Counted from the stretch's first letter, positions 1 through 5,580 are shown. The stretch is 7,961 nucleotides of DNA from Methanomicrobiales archaeon (GCA_019136335.1 JAGVUK010000097.1:1-7961); one strand, 5' to 3'. Program-made: numbers and translations. The notes: generated from the letters alone by a model not told the origin.

Positions 1-30
1 GGACCGGGGAGGGGGTCTCCCCCGCCCCGC

Positions 31-140
31 AGGTGGGTACCCGTACGTTCCTCTCCGGCAGCCCCAATCCCACCCGCGCTTCGCGCAGGTGGCATACCCA
101 TACGCTTCTCCGGCACCCCCACCCTGCCCGCGCTTCGCGC
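31..140. repeat. Tandem direct repeat A, two copies
   Basis: Two head-to-tail copies, 31-86 (56 nt) and 87-140 (54 nt), roughly 80% identical by eye. Each starts with AGGTGG, continues with a TACCC(G/A)TACG stretch, has TCTCCGGCA in the middle and ends with CCCGCGCTTCGCGC. The end of each copy contains GCGC-TTC-GCGC, a small perfect hairpin with a 3-nt loop. No coding role is evident. Confidence 0.7.
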
Positions 141-165
141 TCCTCCCCCGCCCCCTCCTGGGGGC

Positions 166-480
166 AGGGGCAGTGTTTGCGATACCCAGTGGGAAGCCGT
201 GCCAGGAATAGTGCTGGCGGCGATTTTCCAGAAGGATAGGCGGGGGAGAACCGCCCCCGGAGCTGGTTCTTCTCCGGGATCTCCCCGGACACTGGACCGT
301 GGTGGATATCGCCATGGGAGGGAGGGGCAGTCATGGCGATATCCAGTGGGAAGCCGTGCCCGGGGAGCGGCGCTGACGTCAGTTTCCCGGAAGGGCAGGA
401 AGAATCGGCCAGGGAGAACCGGCTAGAAACTGGTTCTTCCCCGGGATCTCCCCATGGAGTAGACCGTGGTGGATATCGCC
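166..480. repeat. Tandem direct repeat B, two ~150-nt copies
   Basis: Copy 1 is 166-313 and copy 2 is 323-480. Shared blocks in the same order are AGGGGCAGT, CAGTGGGAAGCCGTGCC, AGAACCG, CTGGTTCTTC, CCGGGATCTCCCC and ACCGTGGTGGATATCGCC, while the middle part differs. Each copy is bounded by inverted ends: GGCGATATCCA (335-345) with TGGATATCGCC (470-480) is a perfect 11-bp pair in copy 2, and 178-188 with 303-313 pairs at 9 of 11 positions in copy 1. Inside each copy AGAACC...GGTTCT forms a hairpin (247-252/265-270 and 415-420/432-437) although the loop sequences differ. Conserved ends and stems around a variable middle suggest a small non-autonomous repeat element or a structured RNA. Confidence 0.7.
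303..345. repeat. 14-bp perfect inverted repeat (hairpin)
   Basis: TGGATATCGCCATG (303-316) and CATGGCGATATCCA (332-345) are perfect reverse complements separated by a 15-nt purine-rich loop containing GGAGGGAGGGG. It lies where the two B-repeat copies meet, joining the right end of copy 1 to the left end of copy 2. It could fold as a strong stem-loop in DNA or RNA. No T-tract follows on the + strand, so it is not an obvious terminator. Confidence 0.7.
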
Positions 481-595
481 AGGGGGGGTGGCGGCTCGCC
501 CCCTCCCCTGTCTCTGCCTCGTATCTTCAGCGTCCAGACTCAATTCCTCCAGATTGCCATCCGCCTGTAACCCTCTCCCGGGGACAGAGACAGTG

Positions 596-647
596 CCCGG
601 GCGTATACCCGGGACAAACCGTGCCCCGGGATGCAAACTCCCGGGCA
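596..647. repeat. Two adjacent GC-rich hairpins
   Basis: CCCGGG (596-601) and CCCGGG (608-613) pair across a CGTATA loop. Then TGCCCCGGGA (622-631) pairs with TCCCGGGCA (639-647), with one bulge, across a 7-nt loop. A further 9-nt inverted pair, CTGTCTCTG (508-516) and CAGAGACAG (585-593), precedes them. Read on the - strand they lie beyond the terminator of the leftward genes. Function is unknown. Confidence 0.5.
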
Positions 648-652
648 GTGCG

Positions 653-682
653 AAAAAAGATCGATAATCTCTCTGTTGAGAG
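653..682 (-). terminator. Hairpin plus T-tract terminator of the leftward genes
   Basis: Read on the - strand, shortly after the stop codon of the leftward gene ending at 707, the sequence gives a CTCTC/GAGAG stem with a 4-nt loop (669-682), an 11-nt spacer and six consecutive T (653-658). Runs of T in the non-template strand are the main signal for archaeal intrinsic termination, so this plausibly ends the two-gene leftward transcript. The GC-rich hairpins at 596-647 lie just beyond and could strengthen it. Confidence 0.5.
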
Positions 683-706
683 TGCCGGTAATTGAGAATC
701 GTTGCA

Positions 707-1066
707 CTACCCGTCCAGTCTCGCGCCGGCACGTGCCTGCAGCGCCGAAAAGACCTCCGTGCCGAGGACCTCTTCTGCGCGGTTGTGGTAGCGCTCCGCC
801 ATGACCGCGAGGAGCCGCACCGTCCCCGCCGCCGTGGTGGAGATGCCGACCCGCTCCGCCCGGCGGATCAGCCCGTCATCCTCCATCGCCCCGAACCGGG
901 GAAGGACGTAGTAATGGGGAATGCTGAGGAATTCGGCGAGTTTCCGGGTTGTGGGGAACCGTATCGATACGCCGTCCGGGGAGAAACCGACGGTTACGCA
1001 CCGGTCCTCTTCGAGGAGGATCCGGATAGCCGCCTCGAATATGTCGTCGTGTTCGCGTGTGGACAT
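707..1066 (-). CDS. Winged-helix-like small protein, possible regulator
   Basis: A 119-residue protein that I cannot assign to a named family. Residues about 38-66 look like a helix-turn-helix (TTRKLAEFLSIP, then a helix ending in GAMEDDGLI). They are followed by a short wing-like stretch (RRAERVGISTTAAGTVRL, 68-85) and a C-terminal helix to about 107. This order resembles archaeal winged-helix transcription factors, so DNA binding is inferred from pattern only. No membrane segment or signal peptide is seen. The ATG at 1066 is the only usable start after the upstream in-frame stop; there is no clear ribosome binding site. A TATA-like CTATTTTTCC about 30 nt upstream (1095-1104, read leftward) would fit a nearly leaderless transcript, although cotranscription with the upstream 77-residue gene, 49 nt away, is also possible. 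A terminator follows. Confidence 0.75.
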   Translation of the reverse strand: MSTREHDDIFEAAIRILLEEDRCVTVGFSPDGVSIRFPTTRKLAEFLSIPHYYVLPRFGAMEDDGLIRRAERVGISTTAAGTVRLLAVMAERYHNRAEEVLGTEVFSALQARAGARLDG

Positions 1067-1094
1067 GCGATCGTAGAAGTACTGGTCTTTGAGG

Positions 1095-1104
1095 GGAAAA
1101 ATAG
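1095..1104 (-). promoter_or_regulatory. Possible TATA box for the winged-helix-like gene
   Basis: Read on the - strand this is CTATTTTTCC, centred about 34 nt before the ATG at 1066. With the usual archaeal spacing of about 25-27 nt to the transcription start, the mRNA would begin only a few bases before the ATG, which fits the absence of a Shine-Dalgarno sequence. The prediction is weak because it rests on one short AT-rich element. Confidence 0.3.
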
Positions 1105-1115
1105 GGTAGGTCTGG

Positions 1116-1349
1116 TTACGCCTCTACTTTCTTCATCTCACCCCGCTCTTCTTCGGGCATCTCCTCGAGGTAGACGATCTCCGCTCCGGCGTCCTTTGCG
1201 ATCTGTTCGAGTTCGACCTTCCGGAAGTGCGTTCCCTCGGCCTTCATGTGCTTCTGGTCTCCCTTCTCTTCGATGACGGCGACGACACGGAAACGGGGCT
1301 GTTTCACGCCGGTGCCGACTTTCTGACGCTCTCGTGCATAGATCTTCAT
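1116..1349 (-). CDS. Small charged conserved-looking protein, function unknown
   Basis: A 77-residue, strongly charged soluble protein starting MKIYARERQKVG. It has a basic N-terminal half (GVKQPRFRVVAVIEEKG, about 14-30), a central GTHFRKVELEQIAKDAGAE segment (about 39-57) that looks like a helix leading into a beta strand (IVYL), and an acidic tail (EEMPEEERGE) ending in KKVEA. I do not recognise a family; the compact alpha/beta layout suggests a small binding or accessory protein. A longer form beginning at GTG 1382 is open, but the ATG at 1349 is preferred because the extension would cross the palindrome at 1370-1383 and the sequence from MKIYARE onward looks like a natural N-terminus. 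It is divergent from the MoSto-like gene and 49 nt upstream of the winged-helix-like gene, so all three may share control. Confidence 0.7.
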   Translation of the reverse strand: MKIYARERQKVGTGVKQPRFRVVAVIEEKGDQKHMKAEGTHFRKVELEQIAKDAGAEIVYLEEMPEEERGEMKKVEA

Positions 1350-1369
1350 AGCTTCCACATCCACTACCA

Positions 1370-1383
1370 GGTGGTATACCACC
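1370..1383. promoter_or_regulatory. Perfect 14-nt palindrome between divergent genes, possible operator
   Basis: GGTGGTATACCACC is its own reverse complement. It lies 20 nt upstream of the leftward ATG (1349) and about 58 nt upstream of the rightward ATG (1442). The position, in a divergent promoter region next to AT-rich elements, is typical for a homodimeric repressor site. Which protein binds is unknown; the linked winged-helix-like protein or a metal-oxyanion regulator are guesses. Confidence 0.45.
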
Positions 1384-1435
1384 AGATATACCGGGAAGAT
1401 ACTTAATACTTTCCCCGTGTACCCTATGATGAGGT
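1384..1435 (+). promoter_or_regulatory. Promoter region and ribosome binding site of the MoSto-like gene
   Basis: Two TATA-like elements are present: AGATATACC (1384-1392) and ATACTTAATAC (about 1399-1409). Either could also serve the leftward gene because they are nearly symmetric. GAGGT at 1431-1435 lies 6 nt before the ATG at 1442 and is a good Shine-Dalgarno match that supports this start. With the first TATA element the mRNA would have a leader of roughly 25 nt including the Shine-Dalgarno sequence. Confidence 0.4.
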
Positions 1436-1441
1436 TTTATC

Positions 1442-2248
1442 ATGGCAAAACGGTTTGAGATGGGATCGCGACTCGCGGGTGAGAGCCTGGTCCGGCGGGG
1501 CCTGCTCCGGGAGACCGAAAGCGTCCGGCAGATCAGGATCATGCCCGACCTGAACGTGGTCAAGATCGGCGGCCACGGGGTCATCGATTACGGGCGGGAC
1601 GTGATCTACCCGCTGATCGAGGAGATCGGCGAGCTCTCCCGGGACCATAAGATCCTGGTCGCCACCGGCGGCGGCGCCCGGGTGCGGCATATCCTTGACG
1701 TCGGCATCGATCTCGGCATGCCGACCGGGGTGCTCGCGGAACTCGCGGGCAAGATCAGCGAGCAGAACGCCATCATGATTGCCCTCCTCTTCTCGAAGTA
1801 CAACGGCGTCCGGATCCACACCGGGGACCTCTTGAACCTCCCCTCGCTCATATCGCTCGGGATGCTGCCCGTCGTGCAGGGCACCCCGCCCTACGGCCTC
1901 TACGAGCATCCCCCGAAACTCGGGAGCATCCCGCCGCACCGGACCGATACCGGGGCGTTCCTGATGGCCGAGGTGGTGGGCGGGAAGAACTGCATCCTCG
2001 GGAAGAACGTGGACGGCCTCTACACCGAAGACCCGTTCCTGAACCCCGACGCCGAGTTCATCGCGGAGATCACAGCCGACGAACTCCTGGAGATGGATAT
2101 GGAGGATATGGTGCTCGAACCGATGGCGGTCGAGCTGCTCCGCGATGCCGTCCACGTGCAGGAGATCAAGGTGGTGAACGCCCATGTCCCCGGGAACATC
2201 ACAAAAGCCATGAACGGGGAGCGGGTCGGCACCCTGATCCGGGCCTGA
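1442..2248 (+). CDS. Molybdenum storage protein-like (MoSto) subunit, amino acid kinase fold
   Basis: A 268-residue protein of the amino acid kinase superfamily, matching the bacterial molybdenum storage protein subunits (MosA/MosB of Azotobacter) from memory. MoSto forms a hexameric cage that uses ATP to store molybdate or tungstate as polyoxometalate clusters in the cytoplasm. Visible motifs are VVKIGG (39-44, phosphate-binding strand and loop), TGGGARVRH (75-83), PPYGLYEHP (149-157), IPPHRTDTGAF (163-173), NVDGLYTEDP (189-198), VVNAHVPGN (244-252) and the closing GERVGTLI (259-266). The IPPxRTDxG block and the VVN...VPGN...GE.VGT ending set it apart from ordinary UMP kinases. By eye it resembles MosB more than MosA. 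Only one subunit gene is visible, whereas Azotobacter MoSto is alpha3beta3, so a homohexamer or a distant partner gene is possible. The next same-strand genes encode a tungstate importer, which suggests tungsten storage. The start is supported by GAGGT upstream. Confidence 0.85.
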   Translation: MAKRFEMGSRLAGESLVRRGLLRETESVRQIRIMPDLNVVKIGGHGVIDYGRDVIYPLIEEIGELSRDHKILVATGGGARVRHILDVGIDLGMPTGVLAELAGKISEQNAIMIALLFSKYNGVRIHTGDLLNLPSLISLGMLPVVQGTPPYGLYEHPPKLGSIPPHRTDTGAFLMAEVVGGKNCILGKNVDGLYTEDPFLNPDAEFIAEITADELLEMDMEDMVLEPMAVELLRDAVHVQEIKVVNAHVPGNITKAMNGERVGTLIRA

Positions 2249-2263
2249 TTCATCGAGCCCGAC

Positions 2264-2342
2264 GGCGGGATCCGCCACGATCTCGTGGTCGGGTGACACC
2301 GCCGGGTCCCCGTGAGGCACCTGCCCCGCCGGGACCGATCGG
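2264..2342 (+). terminator. Hairpin cluster after the MoSto-like gene, possible terminator
   Basis: Within 100 nt of the stop codon are GGCGG-GAT-CCGCC (2264-2276), CACGA-TC-TCGTG (2276-2287), GGTCCC (2305-2310) pairing with GGGACC (2331-2336), and the palindrome CCGATCGG (2335-2342). These could slow or end transcription between the storage gene and tupA. A convincing T-tract is missing, so the terminator call is weak. The composition changes abruptly to AT-rich just after this cluster. Confidence 0.3.
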
Positions 2343-2395
2343 CCCGACCATCGAGAATAGAATTACCTGAATTTTCCCATAAATCAACTAATTGA

Positions 2396-2469
2396 GTTTA
2401 ACTAGTTAACCATAGATATAAAACTACCACATTTAATTATCTGGAGTCCAATACTCTGAATTGAGTATT
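2396..2469 (+). promoter_or_regulatory. tupA promoter: TATA box with two flanking inverted repeats
   Basis: An AT-rich block in otherwise GC-rich DNA. GATATAAAAC (2415-2424) is a good archaeal TATA box, predicting a start of transcription near 2445. The perfect 12-nt palindrome TTAACTAGTTAA (2398-2409) sits immediately upstream, where the TFB recognition element lies. A second inverted repeat, AATACTC (2450-2456) with GAGTATT (2463-2469) around a 6-nt loop, covers the short leader and ends at the ATG. Both positions suit repression by a dimeric regulator or, for the second, a leader hairpin that hides the start codon. Tungstate/molybdate-responsive control (ModE-type or similar) is an inference. 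Confidence 0.55.
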
Positions 2470-3402
2470 ATGCAAAGACGAACCCTATTTGCCGTTGCGG
2501 CCGTCATGGTCGCTTTTCTGCTCATCTGCGGCTGTACCGGGACGACTTCCGACCCGGTAAGCACCGGCACGGAGAAGCAGCAGCTCCGTATCGCTACGAC
2601 GACGAGTCTTGACGACACCAAACTTCTCAACCACCTCAGCACGATCTTCGAGAAGCAGTACAACGCCGAAGTGCTGGTCGTCTCCGCCGGAACCGGCAAG
2701 GCGCTCGAGTACGGGCAGCGGGGCGACGTGGACGTCCTGATGGTGCACGACCGTGCGCGTGAAGACACCTTCATCGCCGACGGCTACGGCATCAACCGGC
2801 GCGTATTCGCCTACAACTACTTCATCCTCGTCGGGCCCGAGTCCGACCCGGCCGGCATCAAGGGCATGGAGCCCACGAAGGCGTTTGCCGCCCTCCGGGA
2901 GAAGGGGATGGCCGGGGAGCCGGGCGTGACCTTTGTCTCGCGCGGCGACGCGTCGGGAACGCATTCAAAGGAGCAGGCCATCTGGAAGAAGGCCGGGCTC
3001 AACTACTCGACGGACGTGCAGGGGTCCGGCGACTGGTACCTTGAGGCCGGGAAGGGCATGGGCGCAACCCTTGCGATGGCAAACGAGAAGCAGGCCTACA
3101 CGCTCTCCGACATCGGGACCTACCTTGCCTACAAGGGCGACCTCGACCTCGTGACGCTCGTGGACGAGGGCGACATCCTGCTCAACGTCTACTGCGCCAT
3201 GCAGATCAACCCTGAGAAGTACCCCGACATCAACAGCACGATCGCGAAGGACTGGGTCAACTTCATGATCTCCGACGACGTCCAGAAGGAGATCGCCTCC
3301 TTCGGCGTCGACAAGTACGGCCAGCCGCTCTTCTACGCCGCCCAGAACGACTGGGCAAAGATCGGCGTGACCGAGGCTGAAGTGACGGATCCCATCAAGT
3401 GA
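2470..3402 (+). CDS. tupA: Tungstate ABC transporter, substrate-binding lipoprotein TupA
   Basis: A 310-residue extracytoplasmic binding protein that captures tungstate and delivers it to TupBC. An N-terminal signal (MQRR, then a hydrophobic run 6-19) ends in the lipobox I-C-G-C with Cys22 as the expected lipid anchor, followed by a Thr/Ser-rich linker to about residue 35. The mature domain opens with RIATTTSLDDT (40-50), the TTTS oxyanion-binding motif of TupA. The second signature is SRGDASGTHSKE (157-168), whose Arg and Ser contact the anion in this family. DVDVLMVHD (86-94) and the length also fit. TupA differs from the ModA and WtpA binding proteins in these motifs. The ATG at 2470 is preferred over an in-frame TTG at 2461 because the latter lies inside the leader inverted repeat and adds nothing to the signal peptide. 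First gene of tupABC, 64 nt before tupB. Confidence 0.93.
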   Translation: MQRRTLFAVAAVMVAFLLICGCTGTTSDPVSTGTEKQQLRIATTTSLDDTKLLNHLSTIFEKQYNAEVLVVSAGTGKALEYGQRGDVDVLMVHDRAREDTFIADGYGINRRVFAYNYFILVGPESDPAGIKGMEPTKAFAALREKGMAGEPGVTFVSRGDASGTHSKEQAIWKKAGLNYSTDVQGSGDWYLEAGKGMGATLAMANEKQAYTLSDIGTYLAYKGDLDLVTLVDEGDILLNVYCAMQINPEKYPDINSTIAKDWVNFMISDDVQKEIASFGVDKYGQPLFYAAQNDWAKIGVTEAEVTDPIK

Positions 3403-3430
3403 TCCGGCAGATGGACCCTGATTCCAACCC

Positions 3431-3463
3431 CTTTTTTGCTTCTGGCGACCCACGATAGGAGAG
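3431..3463 (+). promoter_or_regulatory. T-tract and ribosome binding site between tupA and tupB
   Basis: The 64-nt gap holds CTTTTTTG (six T, 3432-3437) and then AGGAGAG ending at 3463, three nt before the tupB ATG (3467). The first element could cause partial termination, lowering permease and ATPase output relative to the binding protein, which is usual for ABC importers. This is inference; no strong hairpin precedes the T-run. The second is a good Shine-Dalgarno sequence that fixes the tupB start. Confidence 0.35.
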
Positions 3464-3466
3464 AGC

Positions 3467-4168
3467 ATGTACGAGATCATCGAGGGCTTCATAGAGGCGG
3501 CGAGGCTCATCGTCACGTTCGACCCCGACGTGATGGCCATCGCCGCACGGAGCATCATCGTCTCGTTCACCGCGACGATCATTGCCACCCTGATCGCCGT
3601 CCCGTTCGGCGCCGTGATCAACTTCGGCACGTTCCCGGGAAGAAAGAGCCTCATCAACCTGATCCAGACGCTCTACTCCCTGCCGACGGTCATCGTCGGC
3701 CTCCTCATCTTCCTGCTCATATCCCGGGTCGGACCGTTCGGCTTTCTCCGGCTGCTCTTCACCCCGACGGCGATGATCATCGCCCAGACGGTGCTCATCC
3801 TGCCGATCATGACCGGTCTTACGATCTCGGCGCTCTCGGGGGTCGACCCGGTCATCAGGGACACCCTCTACTCGCTCGGGGCGACGCGCCTCCAGTTTCT
3901 CGTAAACATCATGAAAGAAGCAAGGTTTGCCATCCTCACGGCCGTCGCGGTCGGGTTCGGCCGGGCGATATCCGAGGTCGGGGCGGCGATCCTCGTCGGC
4001 GGCAACATCATGGCGTCGTCGTTTGCGAGTTCGACCCGGACCCTGACGACCGCAATATCGCTTGAGACGTCGATGGGCAACATCCCCACCTCGATCGCGC
4101 TCGGGATCATCTTGCTCGCCATCGCTCTCGGCGTGAACCTCGCCATAACCAGGATGCAGCACAGGTAG
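3467..4168 (+). CDS. tupB: Tungstate ABC transporter, permease TupB
   Basis: A 233-residue integral membrane protein forming the channel of the tungstate importer, expected to work as a dimer with two TupC. Hydrophobic segments lie near residues 28-52, 68-88, 102-122, 153-175 and 206-227. The cytoplasmic EAA loop that docks on the ATPase is at about 133-170, with the invariant-type Gly138 in DTLYSLGATRLQ, KEARFAIL and the downstream GRAISEVGAAILVGGN motif. That last motif is typical of the TupB/ModB/CysT-type permeases. Family assignment to TupB rests on the flanking tupA and tupC together with the length. The ATG has a strong AGGAGAG ribosome binding site; the gene is followed 6 nt later by tupC, so the two are clearly cotranscribed. 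Confidence 0.9.
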   Translation: MYEIIEGFIEAARLIVTFDPDVMAIAARSIIVSFTATIIATLIAVPFGAVINFGTFPGRKSLINLIQTLYSLPTVIVGLLIFLLISRVGPFGFLRLLFTPTAMIIAQTVLILPIMTGLTISALSGVDPVIRDTLYSLGATRLQFLVNIMKEARFAILTAVAVGFGRAISEVGAAILVGGNIMASSFASSTRTLTTAISLETSMGNIPTSIALGIILLAIALGVNLAITRMQHR

Positions 4169-4174
4169 AAACCC

Positions 4175-5254
4175 ATGATTGAATGTATCGACGTCTCAAA
4201 ACGGTTCGGTGACACGGCGGTGCTTGCCGGCGTCACGGCGCGGATCGAAGCGGGAGAGATCTTTGCCGTCATCGGGCCGAGCGGGGCCGGGAAGTCGACC
4301 CTGCTGCGCCTCATCGACCTCCTTGATGCGCCCACGGGGGGGGCGATCCGGGTCAACGGCACCGACATCCACAGGGAGCCGAAGAGGGGTCTTCTCATCC
4401 GCCGGATGATGGGGATGGTCTTCCAGAAACCGGCCGTCTTCAACACGACGGTCTACGAGAACATCGCCGTCGGCCTCCGGTTCCGGGGGGTGGGGGAGGC
4501 GGCGATCCAAAAGAAGGTCGAGGATGTCCTTGGTATGGTCGGTCTTGCCGGTTACGGGGAGCGGCGGGCGCGGACGCTCTCGGGCGGGGAGATGCAGCGG
4601 GTGGCTCTCGCCCGGGCGATGGTGATCGATCCCGACGTCCTCCTGATGGACGAGCCGACCGCGAACTTAGACCCGGTCTCGGTCGCCCTGATCGAGGACC
4701 TGGTGCTCCGGATCAACCGCGACCTCGGGACGACGATCGTCTTCTCGACCCACGATATGTACCAGGGACAGCGGCTTGCCCACCGGATCGGCGTGCTGAT
4801 GAAGGGCGTGTTTGCGCAGGTGGGGACGCCGCGGGAGGTCTTCACCCTGCCCGCGAGCCGGGACGTCGCCCGGTTCGTGGGCGTCGAGAACATCATCGAG
4901 GGTGTCGTGGTGGCCGGGGAGAACGGCGCCTCCGTTGTCGATGCGGGCGGTATCCCTGTCCGGGCACGGTCGCCGTTTGAGGTGGGGGAGGCGGTCTCTC
5001 TCTGCATCCGGTCGGAGGATATCCGGATCGCCCCGGCGGACGGGGGCGCCGCCGCTCCGGGGAGGAACACTCTCTCCGGCACGGTGGCCGCCGTCGTGCC
5101 GCGCGGCCCGTTCAGCAGGGTGACGGTCGACTGCGGGTTCATGCTCTCGTCGGTCCTCTCCTGGAAGGCGGCGGACAGCCTCGGCATCGGGGAAGGGAGC
5201 CGCGTTGTGGTCTCGTTTGCCCCGGAGTCGGTCCACGTCGTCCGGCAAGGGTGA
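4175..5254 (+). CDS. tupC: Tungstate ABC transporter, ATP-binding protein TupC
   Basis: A 359-residue ABC ATPase that powers tungstate import through TupB. The nucleotide-binding domain has Walker A GPSGAGKST (34-42), the Q-loop glutamine Q84 in MVFQKP, the ABC signature LSGGE (135-139), Walker B VLLMDE (155-160), D-loop NLDP (164-167) and the switch histidine H193 in STHD. All catalytic positions are intact. Residues from about 240 form a C-terminal extension of roughly 120 residues with repeated beta-strand patterns (IRSEDIRIAP at 278-287, LSGTVAAVVPRGPFSRVTVDCG at 300-321, VVVSFAPESVHVV at 344-356). It fits TOBE-type oligonucleotide/oxyanion-binding modules, which in molybdate transporters can bind the anion and feed back on transport. 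The start codon is 6 nt after the tupB stop with only a weak AGGT upstream, suggesting translational coupling. Confidence 0.92.
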   Translation: MIECIDVSKRFGDTAVLAGVTARIEAGEIFAVIGPSGAGKSTLLRLIDLLDAPTGGAIRVNGTDIHREPKRGLLIRRMMGMVFQKPAVFNTTVYENIAVGLRFRGVGEAAIQKKVEDVLGMVGLAGYGERRARTLSGGEMQRVALARAMVIDPDVLLMDEPTANLDPVSVALIEDLVLRINRDLGTTIVFSTHDMYQGQRLAHRIGVLMKGVFAQVGTPREVFTLPASRDVARFVGVENIIEGVVVAGENGASVVDAGGIPVRARSPFEVGEAVSLCIRSEDIRIAPADGGAAAPGRNTLSGTVAAVVPRGPFSRVTVDCGFMLSSVLSWKAADSLGIGEGSRVVVSFAPESVHVVRQG

Positions 5255-5294
5255 GCGTGGTTTGGGTAGAAGCCGCTCCAGTTCGGCGGCAACG

Positions 5295-5346
5295 GCACCG
5301 GGAGAGAGCACGGTGCCCGGGCAACATCCCCGGCACCCTGGACCGC
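5295..5346 (+). repeat. Hairpins after tupC, partly resembling repeat B
   Basis: GCACCG (5295-5300) can pair with CGGTGC (5311-5316), or the latter can pair instead within GGTGCC-C-GGG / CCC-C-GGCACC (5313-5336) across CAACAT, giving two mutually exclusive stems. The right part, TCCCCGGCACCCTGGACCG (5327-5345), closely resembles TCCCCGGACACTGGACCG (282-299) in the B repeat. Either this is a diverged fragment of the same repeat family or a recurring terminator-like hairpin. There is no T-tract after it. Confidence 0.4.
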
Positions 5347-5561
5347 CGGTTCTTCGGGCGGACGGGGGTCGACCTCGGCCGGTGCGATCTGCAGGATGGG
5401 GATGGCCGTCTACCGCTCGCGAGAGGCGCAGGCGAATGTCTGCGAGGTGCGACGGTTCGCAGAACCGGAGTATGAGCGCCGAAAGGTCGCGAATGATGAC
5501 CTCCGGAGGAGAGGGAGTTCGAGCCCAAAGGTATGGTGATGATCCGGGCATTCAGAAAGGG

Positions 5562-5580
5562 TTATCTTTTAGTACCGGTA
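5562..5580 (+). promoter_or_regulatory. Possible promoter of the Panacea/PIN unit with palindrome
   Basis: TTATCTTTTAG (5562-5572) is a TATA-like element, followed at once by the 8-nt palindrome TACCGGTA (5573-5580). Transcription would start near 5594, leaving a leader of about 50 nt. A second candidate, GGTTATAG (5609-5616), is too close to the Shine-Dalgarno sequence. The palindrome could be an autoregulatory site as in many toxin-antitoxin operons, which is inference. Confidence 0.3.

Larger units (their letters stand above)
1..706. other. Gene-free, repeat- and hairpin-rich spacer
   Basis: About 700 bp with no convincing protein gene. Open frames of 68-120 codons exist on both strands, but they are low-complexity (Pro, Arg, Gly, Ser), have no recognisable domain, and simply read through the repeats. 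What the region holds is two tandem direct-repeat families, many GC-rich inverted repeats (for example GCCCCC/GGGGGC at 150-165 with a 4-nt loop) and, at its right end, a transcription terminator for the leftward genes. It may be a repeat cluster of the chromosome or a structured non-coding transcript; the sequence alone does not decide. Confidence 0.6.

Noticed and set aside
1..480. CRISPR array
   Set aside because: The repeats are two families of two copies each with no regular unique spacers and no cas genes.
333..732. Open frames of 117-120 codons on both strands in the repeat region
   Set aside because: They read through the tandem repeats, are low-complexity, have no domain or ribosome binding site, and the two strands overlap each other.
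1442..2248. UMP kinase or other amino acid kinase as the identity of the 268-residue protein
   Set aside because: The IPPHRTDTGAF block and the VVNAHVPGN...GERVGT ending match the MoSto subunits rather than archaeal PyrH.
1424..2320. 298-codon open frame on the - strand opposite the MoSto-like gene
   Set aside because: It is the antisense shadow of a clearly homologous gene in high-GC DNA.
2470..5254. Molybdate (ModABC) or WtpABC transporter
   Set aside because: The binding protein has the TupA motifs TTTS and SRGDASGTHSKE and the size of TupA, not the ModA/WtpA layout.
5510..5530. GGGAGTTCGAGCCC, resembling a tRNA T-arm or tRNA-end attachment site
   Set aside because: The five-base stem does not pair around the loop, and no acceptor, D or anticodon arm can be laid out around it.
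5396..5539. 47-codon open frame starting MGMAVYRSREAQ
   Set aside because: Codons look reasonable, but there is no Shine-Dalgarno sequence, no recognisable domain and no supporting context; high-GC DNA gives such frames by chance.
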